Shown here one piece after another: positions 45,860 to 54,120 of a DNA stretch of 64,000 nt. Source of the DNA: Pedobacter steynii. GTDB lineage: Bacteria > Bacteroidota > Bacteroidia > Sphingobacteriales > Sphingobacteriaceae. The translations under genes were made by a program, and so were the position numbers. The stretch is taken from the NCBI RefSeq assembly GCF_900103665.1, contig NZ_FNGY01000010.1, positions 124,001 through 188,000 on the forward strand, given 5' to 3'. Under the pieces are notes generated by a model. That model saw only the letters and a list, made by a program, of their open reading frames with translations, was not told the DNA's origin and did no database searches. Position 1 is the first letter of the stretch. Every line of letters starts with the position of its first letter.

Positions 45860-47980
45860 TTAGTTCGAGAGGTCTGCAGGAACGGGTTTGTTCAACAAAT
45901 GTTCATAATAAAAGCGGTAACGTTCTGCTTTATCATGCGGCGTTTTCAGACCGCCCCAGCCATGCCTTCCTCCGGGATAGATCATCAGTTCAAAATGCTT
46001 GTTCGAATCCTGTAATTTGTCGATCAGCTGGATGGTATTCTGCACATGGACATTGTCGTCCATGTCCCCATGCATGACGCGCAACAAGCCCTTATACTTG
46101 TTTACATAAGTAAGTACAGAGCCATTTTTATAGCCTTCCGGATTTTCCTGCGGGGTGTCCATGAAACGTTCTGTATAATGACTGTCGTACAATTCCCAGC
46201 TCGTTACCGGTGCACCTGCAATTCCGAAATCGAAATCATCGGCACCCATAGTTAAGGCCATGCAGGTCATATAACCACCATAACTATGTCCGGTGATTAA
46301 TAATTTTTTGTTGTCTACCCAGGATTTAGCTTTTAACCACCTTGCGGCAGTGGTATAATCTTTCATCTCCCATTTGCCAAGGTTGCGGTGCATGAGTGCA
46401 ACGCCTTCTTTTCCGAATTGTCCTGAAGCACGGTGATCTACGGCAATCTGAATGATGCCTTCATTTGCCCACCATTGGTTTCCTGTTCCTTTCCAGGTAT
46501 TGGTTACTGTACCGGCATTGGGACCTCCGTAAATGCTCATGATGACCGGGTATTTTTTGTTCTGATCAAAGTCTGTAGGGTAGGTGATCACTGCAGGTAA
46601 CTGATAGCCATCATCTGTAGGGATGGTGATCATTTCTGTTTTACCAAAGTTGTATTGGGCAAAATCAGCAGATTTACTGTCGCCAAGCTCTTTAATAACT
46701 TTACCTGTATTGTCTAATAATGTTCTTTTTTGAGGAGTAGATACGTTAGAATAGGTCGTAATAAAATACTGACCATTTGGAGAGATTTGTACCTGATGTG
46801 TATAGTCTCCGAACGTAAGTCGTTTCAGGTTTTTTCCGTTGTAGTCTACGCGATAAAAATCTTTCCGGGTAGAGGCTTCTTTACGGGCAGTAAAATAAAT
46901 GACTTTATTTTTCTCATCCACATGTTCCAGATCGGTCACCTGCCATTTTCCACTGGTGATTGGGTTAATGAGTTTTCCTGCTAAAGTGTAAAGGTAAAAA
47001 TGCGCCCAGCCGGTTTTGTCGCTTTTAAGGATGTAGTGTTTTTTGTCCTGAAGGTACTCAATACGGCCATCGTAATCCAGGTCTACCCAGGAAGATTGTT
47101 TTTCATCATAGATCTCTTTTTTATCTCCTGTATTTGGGTTAACGGTAAAGAATTTTAAGTTGTCCTGACCACGGTTCATCCATTGTACCATTAAGCTGCT
47201 GCCATCATAGCTCCAATAAGGCGTGCCAAAATACTGATCGTCTTTTTCGTTGAAATCAGCCCAGGTAACGGTACCTCCGGTCACAGGGACAAAACCTACC
47301 CTAACTTCCGGATTGGAGTCTCCTGCTTTAGGATAACGCGTTTTCTCGGTGTAACCATGTTGTCCTGTTGATCCGTTGATCGGGAACATCGGAACCTTAG
47401 TGTCGTCAAAACGCATAAATGCAATGCGCTTGCTATCCGGAGCCCACCAAAATGCTTTGTACTGAGTAGGGCGGCCTAAAATTTCCTCGAAATAGACCCA
47501 TGAGGACCAGCCGTTGTAAATCACGTCTGTACCATCATTCGTATACCTGGTTTCTTTTCCGCTGCTGACTTCCACCGAGTACAAATCATTGTCGCGGGTA
47601 AAGGCAATGTAATTCCCATCCGGAGAAAGCGTTGGGTTCTTTTCTTCAGCTTTGGTATTGGTCAGTTGTTTTGCCGCTTCTTTTCCGTATTGTATAAAGA
47701 CATCATTGCCTTTTAGAGAAACATTTACATTGCTTTTTGGAGGCCGGGTATAAGGTGTTTTTGCACCGGATTTCGGATCTACGGCATATAATTCCCGATC
47801 TCCTGGATTGGTTTCAATATAACGGTTGTCGTCGCTCCAACCCATTACCATAGGCATTGGTTTGGTAAGGGAAGCTTGATTTCCAAGGGTTTGCTGCTGA
47901 TTTAACCTTTTTAACTGCGCCTGGGCAGTCAGGTTAAAGCAGAATGATGCGGCTAAACCGATAAGTATTGTTGTTTTCAT
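45860..47980 (-). CDS. Secreted S9 peptidase, dipeptidyl-peptidase IV family
   Basis: A 706-residue exported serine peptidase that would remove dipeptides from proline-containing substrates in the periplasm. It has a signal peptide (to about residue 21), an N-terminal beta-propeller of the DPP-IV type, and an alpha/beta-hydrolase domain. The catalytic serine is in GHSYGGYMT, the aspartate in HGDMDDNVH and the histidine in GGRHGWGG. The characteristic EE motif is seen in the VYFEEILGRPT stretch. It is a single gene with its own terminator. Confidence 0.96.
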   Translation of the reverse strand: MKTTILIGLAASFCFNLTAQAQLKRLNQQQTLGNQASLTKPMPMVMGWSDDNRYIETNPGDRELYAVDPKSGAKTPYTRPPKSNVNVSLKGNDVFIQYGKEAAKQLTNTKAEEKNPTLSPDGNYIAFTRDNDLYSVEVSSGKETRYTNDGTDVIYNGWSSWVYFEEILGRPTQYKAFWWAPDSKRIAFMRFDDTKVPMFPINGSTGQHGYTEKTRYPKAGDSNPEVRVGFVPVTGGTVTWADFNEKDDQYFGTPYWSYDGSSLMVQWMNRGQDNLKFFTVNPNTGDKKEIYDEKQSSWVDLDYDGRIEYLQDKKHYILKSDKTGWAHFYLYTLAGKLINPITSGKWQVTDLEHVDEKNKVIYFTARKEASTRKDFYRVDYNGKNLKRLTFGDYTHQVQISPNGQYFITTYSNVSTPQKRTLLDNTGKVIKELGDSKSADFAQYNFGKTEMITIPTDDGYQLPAVITYPTDFDQNKKYPVIMSIYGGPNAGTVTNTWKGTGNQWWANEGIIQIAVDHRASGQFGKEGVALMHRNLGKWEMKDYTTAARWLKAKSWVDNKKLLITGHSYGGYMTCMALTMGADDFDFGIAGAPVTSWELYDSHYTERFMDTPQENPEGYKNGSVLTYVNKYKGLLRVMHGDMDDNVHVQNTIQLIDKLQDSNKHFELMIYPGGRHGWGGLKTPHDKAERYRFYYEHLLNKPVPADLSN

Positions 47981-48120
47981 TTAGTTGTATATCCTTATGT
48001 TTGTTGGTTTCGAAAAATTGGAAATTTCTGAAAATTTACGAATAGCAATCCATCTATCAAAAATGTCTAAAAGATGTTACTTTAAGTACAGGTGATTTTT
48101 TGAGAATTATTTTAGTCTGG

Positions 48121-49026
48121 CTAATGAGTAGTTTTTTCAATATGCTTTAAAACTTTATCTAATGTTGCTTTAATTACATCCTGTTCCTTTTTTAGCTTTT
48201 CGTTTTCTTCTTTTAAGTCCGCTATTATTTTAGACTTTTCAATCAGGTGTAGCGTTAGTTCTTCCTGATTTTTTAAGAGTTGTTTTTGTATTTCTCCCAG
48301 ATTGATGCCATCAAATTCGGCAGCCTGAGCTGAGGGCATTCCAGGGAGATGCTTATTTGCTTTAATGTATTGCTCAAGTTCATGGAGTGGCTGTAACCTG
48401 TAGTCCGGTTTGAAAACGTAATCTGGCCAGTTTTGTGTCTCTACCTTTATTTCATGTGCACGGATTTTTCCGTTTACGGACAGCTTTTCTCTTGGTATGG
48501 TGGTTCCTAATCCAAGATTTCCATTGCTGGTAATTGTTAAAAGGTCGCCATCAGTCCCATAGCCCCAGGAGAATAACTTTAGTTTCCCCCTATCATTAAA
48601 AAATTGCATTACTTTAGTATCATCGGCTCTATCCAGGTAATTGACTGCAGAGCTGATTCCGCTAATGTTAATTTGTCCTACCACTTCTAATTTGGATTTC
48701 GGATCAATGGTTCCAATGCCTACATTTCCCGCTGTTGTAATGCTAAATAGGTCTACAGGACTCAATAACGAATTGTGGGGATATTTGCTGATTTTGAATA
48801 CATCCCGACTGGTTCCGTCCCATCCATAAGAAATGACCGCATCTTCGGAACCGCTATGACCAAATCTAATTGATCCTCCATTAAAATTATTGCGACTAAA
48901 AATATGTAAACCGTTCAATGGATTTATACCGATTCCAGCCATTCCTTCATCGGGGAAGCTGTTGCTTTGTGCATACGTTTGTGTAGCGAGGCCTAAAATC
49001 AAGAGCGTTTTGAAGTACCTTTTCAT
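48121..49026 (-). CDS. Secreted fibre-like protein with C-terminal coiled coil
   Basis: A 301-residue protein with a signal peptide (to about residue 19). Repeated GNVGIGT/GNLGLGT turns precede the segment KIRAHEIKVETQNWPDYVF, followed by LHELEQYIKANKHLPGMPSA and a lysine/glutamate-rich coiled coil at the C-terminus. This architecture is frequent in Bacteroidota and resembles tail-fibre-type proteins but lacks a recognisable peptidase-like chaperone. Surface display is likely; the ligand is unknown. Confidence 0.8.
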   Translation of the reverse strand: MKRYFKTLLILGLATQTYAQSNSFPDEGMAGIGINPLNGLHIFSRNNFNGGSIRFGHSGSEDAVISYGWDGTSRDVFKISKYPHNSLLSPVDLFSITTAGNVGIGTIDPKSKLEVVGQINISGISSAVNYLDRADDTKVMQFFNDRGKLKLFSWGYGTDGDLLTITSNGNLGLGTTIPREKLSVNGKIRAHEIKVETQNWPDYVFKPDYRLQPLHELEQYIKANKHLPGMPSAQAAEFDGINLGEIQKQLLKNQEELTLHLIEKSKIIADLKEENEKLKKEQDVIKATLDKVLKHIEKTTH

Positions 49027-49075
49027 ATTGTAATTTATTTAATCATATGGTTTATGAATGTAGAATTAAAATCAT

Positions 49076-49105
49076 AAAAAAGGCGCCCTGGTTCAAAGGC
49101 GCCTC
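49076..49105 (-). terminator. Rho-independent terminator after ilvE
   Basis: AGGCGCC (49081-49087) pairs with GGCGCCT (49098-49104) around a 10-base loop; on the minus strand a TTTTTT run follows. It lies about 30 bases past the ilvE stop. Confidence 0.9.
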
Positions 49106-49135
49106 ACAAGAATTATTTACAATGTAGCTGTAAAT

Positions 49136-50200
49136 TTACACGATCCAGTTCCATCCGAACTCGTCAGGAGCAAGTCCGTAACGGATGTCATTTAGTGTTT
49201 TTGCGATACCGGCAGAAATCGTACGTGTAGCAGGGTCCGTTAAAGTATATAACTTACCTTCATAACTGATTTCTCCAATTGGCGTTACAGTAGCGGCAGT
49301 ACCTGCTGCAAATGCATCTGTTAACTGACCATTTTCGATACCTTCGATCACTTCTTTTACACTTACCCTTCTTTCTTCCACTTCAATCCCTGCTTTTTTA
49401 GCCAGTTGAATAATGGTGTCTCTTGTTACCCCATCCAAAACGGTACTTCTTATCGAAGGAGTAACCAGTTTTCCGTCGATGACAAAGATTAAGTTTGCTG
49501 TTCCTGCTTCCTCGATAAACTCATGAGAAACGGCGTCAGTCCAGATCAACTGGTCAAAACCTTCTTTTAATGCCTCGGCAAAAGGGTGTAAAGAACGGGC
49601 GTAATTTCCAGCGGTTTTAGCATAGCCAACACCACCTTCATCTGCACGTGTAAATTCAGTTTCAATTTTTACTTTTAGTGCTTTGCTGTAATACGGCCCT
49701 GTAGGAGTCGTTAATAAAGCAAAGGTATATTTATCAGATGCCCTTACACCCAGGTAAGGATCTGTAGCGAACATCACCGGGCGGATATATAAAGAATAAC
49801 CATCCTGATTCGGAACCCAGTTTTTGTCAATATCAATTAATGCAGCGATTCCCTGTCTGAAAATATCTTCAGGAATTGCAGGCATCGCCATGCGTTGTGC
49901 TGATTTGTTAAAACGCTCAAAGTTTTTGTCTGCTCTGAACACACTGATGTTACCATCAGCCTGACGGTAAGCTTTCATGCCTTCAAAAATTGCCTGTCCG
50001 TAATGCAGGGCAGAAATTGCCGGGCTCATCGGAATCGGGCCGTAAGGTAATACCTGTAAATTTGTCCAGGCGCCATCTTCGTATTCGGCAATAAACATAT
50101 GATCGGAAAATACCTTTCCGAAGGGAAGTTGAGAAAAGTCTGTTACTGTTAGTCTGCTCTGCTCAATTTTCTTGATGGTTATATCCAGTGTATCGTTCAT
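49136..50200 (-). CDS. ilvE: Branched-chain amino acid aminotransferase
   Basis: A PLP fold-type IV enzyme that interconverts leucine, isoleucine and valine with their 2-oxoacids. The ATG at 50200 is preferred to an in-frame TTG at 50224, because a -7-like TAAATTTG box overlaps that TTG; this gives 354 residues. The lysine expected to bind PLP lies in GYAKTAGNYA, and the EEAGTANLIFV and FAAGTAATVTPI stretches match the family. The GTAATVTP motif marks the branched-chain class rather than D-amino acid transaminase. It stands alone. Confidence 0.96.
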   Translation of the reverse strand: MNDTLDITIKKIEQSRLTVTDFSQLPFGKVFSDHMFIAEYEDGAWTNLQVLPYGPIPMSPAISALHYGQAIFEGMKAYRQADGNISVFRADKNFERFNKSAQRMAMPAIPEDIFRQGIAALIDIDKNWVPNQDGYSLYIRPVMFATDPYLGVRASDKYTFALLTTPTGPYYSKALKVKIETEFTRADEGGVGYAKTAGNYARSLHPFAEALKEGFDQLIWTDAVSHEFIEEAGTANLIFVIDGKLVTPSIRSTVLDGVTRDTIIQLAKKAGIEVEERRVSVKEVIEGIENGQLTDAFAAGTAATVTPIGEISYEGKLYTLTDPATRTISAGIAKTLNDIRYGLAPDEFGWNWIV

Positions 50201-50353
50201 TTCTATTCGTATTTCTTCCTGCAAATTTAATAAAATTGCCCTGCTTATTTCTTTTTATTTTGATTTTGAACAGTATTGTTAAGTGTCTCCTGTACACTAA
50301 GATCAGGGTTTGCTCCGATCTGTCCGGCAGCTCAAAATACTCCTTAGTGGGTA

Positions 50354-50384
50354 TTTCCTGCCGTAATGCCTTTCTCTAAATTTG
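50354..50384 (+). promoter_or_regulatory. Candidate promoter for the two small secreted proteins
   Basis: TTTC (50354-50357), a 19-base spacer and TAAATTTG (50377-50384) fit the Bacteroidota pattern TTTG-19-TAnnTTTG with one mismatch in the -33 box, about 37 bases before the ATG at 50421. Confidence 0.55.
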
Positions 50385-50420
50385 ATCATCATCCTCATCC
50401 TCCATTTTAAAATTTGAAAC

Positions 50421-50969
50421 ATGAAAAAGAAAATCACTGTCTTACTCTGCTTTTTGGTCTTAAGCAGTATTGCAGTTCAGGCACAAAGCTGGCCTAAAAC
50501 GATCGGAGAGTTTAATTATTACCTCGGTCACAAAACTTCAGACCTCAAGAAAGTGATGAAGAAAGGAGGCCCTTTTGTGTACGACAAGGAACTGGATGAA
50601 CAGAAGGGGCCATTTTTGATGCGCTATTACGAGTATGAAGCCTATGATTTAACCTTGTATTGCCTGGAAAATAAAGTGGTTGGCCTGATCTGTAGCGAGT
50701 TGACAAAGCCAGATGCCCTTGCGATGGAAGCCTCATTGAAAAGCAATGGATATAAGCTGAACCAAAACATGCAATATATGGGCGGTTTTCCTGCCAATTA
50801 TGCCAATTTATGGATAAGTGCAGATGAAACAAGGCAATGCCGGGTCGTATATAAAGGTTTTCTGGACTTCAAAGATGGCAAACCTATTATCAATATGGAT
50901 AAACTTGACTTTGTCGCGATGACTTATGCAACAGACATCATTGCCCTGGCTGTTGAAAATAAAAAATAG
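50421..50969 (+). CDS. Secreted hypothetical protein
   Basis: A 182-residue protein with a clear signal peptide (KKKITVLLCFLVLSSIAVQAQ). The mature part is mixed alpha/beta with a lysine-rich opening (LGHKTSDLKKVMKKGGPF) and no motif I recognise. It is followed two bases later by a second small secreted protein, so the pair is probably co-transcribed from the promoter at 50354-50384. Confidence 0.75.
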   Translation: MKKKITVLLCFLVLSSIAVQAQSWPKTIGEFNYYLGHKTSDLKKVMKKGGPFVYDKELDEQKGPFLMRYYEYEAYDLTLYCLENKVVGLICSELTKPDALAMEASLKSNGYKLNQNMQYMGGFPANYANLWISADETRQCRVVYKGFLDFKDGKPIINMDKLDFVAMTYATDIIALAVENKK

Positions 50970-50971
50970 AT

Positions 50972-51370
50972 ATGCTCAGACTAACCTTAATTGCTGTGTT
51001 GTGCTGCCTGACATTTTTGTCGTACGCACAATCTACCGAAAACATGGTCGCATGGCTAAATGAAAAAACGGATTTGACCATGGTCAATCAATGCAACCGG
51101 CTTAATTTTATGTCCTCATCAACAACTGTTGCCGCAGATGAAATGACCTTTACCTATGGGGGAGGGAAGAAGCTGCTGGTAAAATGGGCGGATGTGACAG
51201 GCATTGATGATTTGAATGAAAAGTATAAATGTGTGACCATATACTTCAATCCGGGATCTGAAAATACCTGTAACCGCGTCATCTTCGTGCAGGAGGATAA
51301 AGCCGTTCGCAGTCAATACCTGGCTTATGCAAAGGCGATAGCCCTGCATAACAAGGCGAAACTAAAATAA
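50972..51370 (+). CDS. Small secreted hypothetical protein
   Basis: A 132-residue protein with a signal peptide (MLRLTLIAVLCCLTFLSYAQ) and a small beta-rich mature domain containing two cysteines (NQC-N, ENTCNRV) that could form a disulfide. No family is recognised. It follows the preceding secreted protein by two bases and is ended by a hairpin at 51387-51417. Confidence 0.72.
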   Translation: MLRLTLIAVLCCLTFLSYAQSTENMVAWLNEKTDLTMVNQCNRLNFMSSSTTVAADEMTFTYGGGKKLLVKWADVTGIDDLNEKYKCVTIYFNPGSENTCNRVIFVQEDKAVRSQYLAYAKAIALHNKAKLK

Positions 51371-51386
51371 CAATACCCCTGAAAAT

Positions 51387-51417
51387 AATGGGAACCAGGA
51401 AAAAACTGGTTCCCATT
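51387..51417 (+). terminator. Hairpin after the small secreted proteins
   Basis: A perfect 12-base stem, AATGGGAACCAG with CTGGTTCCCATT, around a 7-base loop, 17 bases after the stop at 51370. The T-run is short (TTT), so it is a weak intrinsic terminator. The AATGGGAACC core is shared with the hairpin at 56324-56364. Confidence 0.65.
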
Positions 51418-51473
51418 TGATATAACCTGCCCGATATTATGCTATCTTTAAGTAGTTGATTTCTGACACTCTT

Positions 51474-52292
51474 ATGGGTAAGCAATTAGGCATCAGTGTA
51501 TTTGTTCCTCATCCGGCACTTCAATCTTATGTGCAGGAGTATAAGTACGTTGGTCCGGGCGTGATTCAGGAAGGGATCAATTCCATTGATATTTATCCGG
51601 TAGATCATACTGAAATGTCGTTCATTTTGGATGAGCAGCATTATTTTAGAGAAAAGGGCACCGATGACCTTTTCGGTTATCCGCTTTGTTTTGTAGGTAT
51701 GCTAAACCAGGGACGCTGTTTTGATGTGTTCCCAAAAACCTTTGTGCAGGTGGTCTTTAAACCATATGGTGCTTATAAGTTGTTTGGTATTCCTCAACGA
51801 CATTTTTCCAACCTGGCTACAGATATACAGCTCCTGTTTCCTGGGGTAGCCATTTTAATTGAACAGCTGAAAGAAGCATCCGGATCAGCGGAAAAAGTGG
51901 TTGCTATCCTGGAACGCTGGTTATTAAACCGGCTGGATACTGCTGCAAAAACTGATGTCAGCGGGATTGCTTATGCCTGTGAACAGATTCAGCAAAGCGG
52001 CGGACTGTTACGAGTCGAAGCGCTTTGTCGCCATCTGGGAATGTCTGCAACCACACTCGGCGACCAATTCAGGGAGAAGGTAGGTTTCAGTCCCAAAACC
52101 TTTAGCCGCATTGTCCGTTTTAATCACATCAATACTTTTATCAGTCAACAGACCAATGTGAACTGGCAGGAACTGGTGTATTCCCATGGTTTTTTTGATC
52201 AAAATCATTTCATCAAAGAATTCAAACACTTTTATGGATGCACGCCCTCCCAATGGCATGCCCGTCCGTCGATTTTTACTATGCAGGAATAA
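51474..52292 (+). CDS. AraC-family transcriptional regulator
   Basis: A 272-residue regulator; the ATG at 51474 is preferred to a TTG at 51456. The N-terminal domain resembles the cupin-like sensory part of DUF6597-type regulators (PHPALQSYVQEYKYVG). The C-terminal AraC HTH shows the usual end (RIVRFNHINTFISQQ, then ELVYSHGFFDQNHFIKEFKHFYGCTPSQ). It lies upstream of a LytTR response regulator in the same direction. The target genes cannot be read from sequence. Confidence 0.92.
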   Translation: MGKQLGISVFVPHPALQSYVQEYKYVGPGVIQEGINSIDIYPVDHTEMSFILDEQHYFREKGTDDLFGYPLCFVGMLNQGRCFDVFPKTFVQVVFKPYGAYKLFGIPQRHFSNLATDIQLLFPGVAILIEQLKEASGSAEKVVAILERWLLNRLDTAAKTDVSGIAYACEQIQQSGGLLRVEALCRHLGMSATTLGDQFREKVGFSPKTFSRIVRFNHINTFISQQTNVNWQELVYSHGFFDQNHFIKEFKHFYGCTPSQWHARPSIFTMQE

Positions 52293-52330
52293 GGCAGGAC
52301 ACTATCTTGGTGTAAACAAAAAAAATTGTC

Positions 52331-53041
52331 GTGTTAAATACTTTGAGCTGCATTATCGTTGATGATAGTTATTTAGACAGGATAACAGTTCAGTCTGAGC
52401 TGGAAAATGTGAAGCAATTAAAATTATTAGGAAGTTTTTCCAATGCTATAGCAGCAATGGAAATGATCAGGCTAAGACAACCGGATGTTTTATTTCTCGA
52501 CGTAGATATGCCTGGCGTAACCGGCCTGCAATTGTTCAATAGCGTCGACAGTTACGCACCGGCCTGCATCATCATTAGCGCTTATCCCGAATATGCAGTT
52601 CAGGGTTTTGAACTGAAAATCTTCGATTACATCTTAAAACCTCTCGATAGTCATCGTTTCCAGCTCAGCGTACAAAGACTGCTGGACTTCAGTATGCTTA
52701 AACAAAAGGCCAGTGCTTATGATGTGCTTTTTCAACAGGAAGAAATCATTTTTAAAGAGGGTTTAAATACGATGAAAATCAACAGCAACGAGATCATCTA
52801 CCTGGAGGCTTTTGGTGATTACACAAAAATTGTGACGGAAAAAAAGAGATACCTGACGCTAAAGACATTGTCAGATTTTCTCGATGCGCTGCCCGAAGGC
52901 AAGTTTATGCGGATCCACAGAAGCTATGTTGTGGCTGTTCATAAGGTGCAACGCCTGAATGTTAAAAATATAGAGGTGGGTACCAGGATATTACCAATCG
53001 GTAAGTCTCATTTGAAAGCAGCCAGACAAAGGTTTAAATAA
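52331..53041 (+). CDS. LytTR-family response regulator
   Basis: A 236-residue regulator starting at GTG. The receiver domain carries the acidic pair in IIVDDS and the phospho-acceptor aspartate in LFLDVDMPG, plus the lysine in YILKPL. A LytTR DNA-binding domain follows (IIYLEAFGDYTKIVTE to FMRIHRSYVVAVHKV). Proteins of this class bind pairs of direct repeats of about 9 bases spaced by about one further turn. It lies 7 bases before its histidine kinase partner. Confidence 0.94.
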   Translation: MLNTLSCIIVDDSYLDRITVQSELENVKQLKLLGSFSNAIAAMEMIRLRQPDVLFLDVDMPGVTGLQLFNSVDSYAPACIIISAYPEYAVQGFELKIFDYILKPLDSHRFQLSVQRLLDFSMLKQKASAYDVLFQQEEIIFKEGLNTMKINSNEIIYLEAFGDYTKIVTEKKRYLTLKTLSDFLDALPEGKFMRIHRSYVVAVHKVQRLNVKNIEVGTRILPIGKSHLKAARQRFK

Positions 53042-53048
53042 AAACGAA

Positions 53049-54110
53049 ATGTACTCAAAAACGTTAACCTTATTCCTGCTGCTGCTGTCCTCTTCTCAGG
53101 CTTGCTCAGCAACCTTTGCTCAACAGTATCGGCGCTATAAATATCAGACCGCTGGAGCAGGAGGTGATTACAGGCTGACTTTTAAACAGGCAAAAGGCCA
53201 TTTTGAGGAGGGGGATGGGCAGACGCTGAAGGCTGACCGGATCATTCGCTTACTAAATAAAGAAAATAAGGCTAAAAAACTGGAGTTGCAACAGGAAAAA
53301 ACTATCCGCCAGGTGCTCATAGATGCCGCTTTCTTATTGCTGATCACCATTTTACTGGTTTACCTGAATTTTAGAAATAAACAAAAAGCCAATTTATTAC
53401 TGGATAAAAAGAACCGGCAACTCGACATCCTGAATGAACAGCTGATGGCCGGAAACCGAACCAAGGCGAAGTTATTAGGAATCATTTCCCATGATCTGAG
53501 AAGCCCGGTGAGCCAGTTGTTTACCTTTATGAGGTTACAACAGAACAGGCCGGGACTGCTGACTGAAGCCTGCAAAAATCAATATCACCAAGAGTTGCTG
53601 TTGTCTTCCGCTAATTTATTGGCGACCATGGATGACCTGCTACTATGGTCGAAAAGTCAGATGGATCATTTTACCTTGTATAATGAGGACGTAGATATTT
53701 CGCATTTACTGACCGAGCTGACAAGGTTGTTGCAAGCTGAGGCGAAGGATAAAAACATAATACTGGAAATCGAAAAACCGGACTATCAGTTTGTCAATAG
53801 TGATTATAATCTGTTGTTTACCATTCTTCGGAATTTGCTGCAAAATGCAGTCAAACATGCTTTTCCTGAAACCGTGATCCTGATCCGTGCAAATGTCAAT
53901 GCACTGCAGCAGCCATACATTTCCATCATTAACCGTGGCGAAATGATCCCGGAAGAAAGAATTCAGAAATTGATCAATGAGGTGGATATTAACAGCAAGT
54001 CGTCTGGCTACGGCTTGCTGATTGTTAAAGACCTAAGTGCAATGATCGGGGCCGAGTTCAACATATGTAGTACCTTAGAAGGTACTACAACGCAGGTGGT
54101 CTTTTCCTGA
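53049..54110 (+). CDS. Histidine kinase with truncated sensor part
   Basis: A 353-residue kinase. It has a signal peptide, a short extracytoplasmic stretch, a transmembrane helix near residues 92-107, and a HisKA domain with the phospho-acceptor His148 (ISHDLRSPV). The N box is LRNLLQNAVKH (Asn266). The usual DxGxG box reads INRGEMIP, so the essential aspartate is replaced. A short GYGLLIVKDL G2 box follows. The juxtamembrane sequence resembles TPR-containing kinases of this phylum, but the TPR array itself is absent. Kinase activity is uncertain. Confidence 0.87.
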   Translation: MYSKTLTLFLLLLSSSQACSATFAQQYRRYKYQTAGAGGDYRLTFKQAKGHFEEGDGQTLKADRIIRLLNKENKAKKLELQQEKTIRQVLIDAAFLLLITILLVYLNFRNKQKANLLLDKKNRQLDILNEQLMAGNRTKAKLLGIISHDLRSPVSQLFTFMRLQQNRPGLLTEACKNQYHQELLLSSANLLATMDDLLLWSKSQMDHFTLYNEDVDISHLLTELTRLLQAEAKDKNIILEIEKPDYQFVNSDYNLLFTILRNLLQNAVKHAFPETVILIRANVNALQQPYISIINRGEMIPEERIQKLINEVDINSKSSGYGLLIVKDLSAMIGAEFNICSTLEGTTTQVVFS

Positions 54111-54120
54111 TCTCTAAAAT

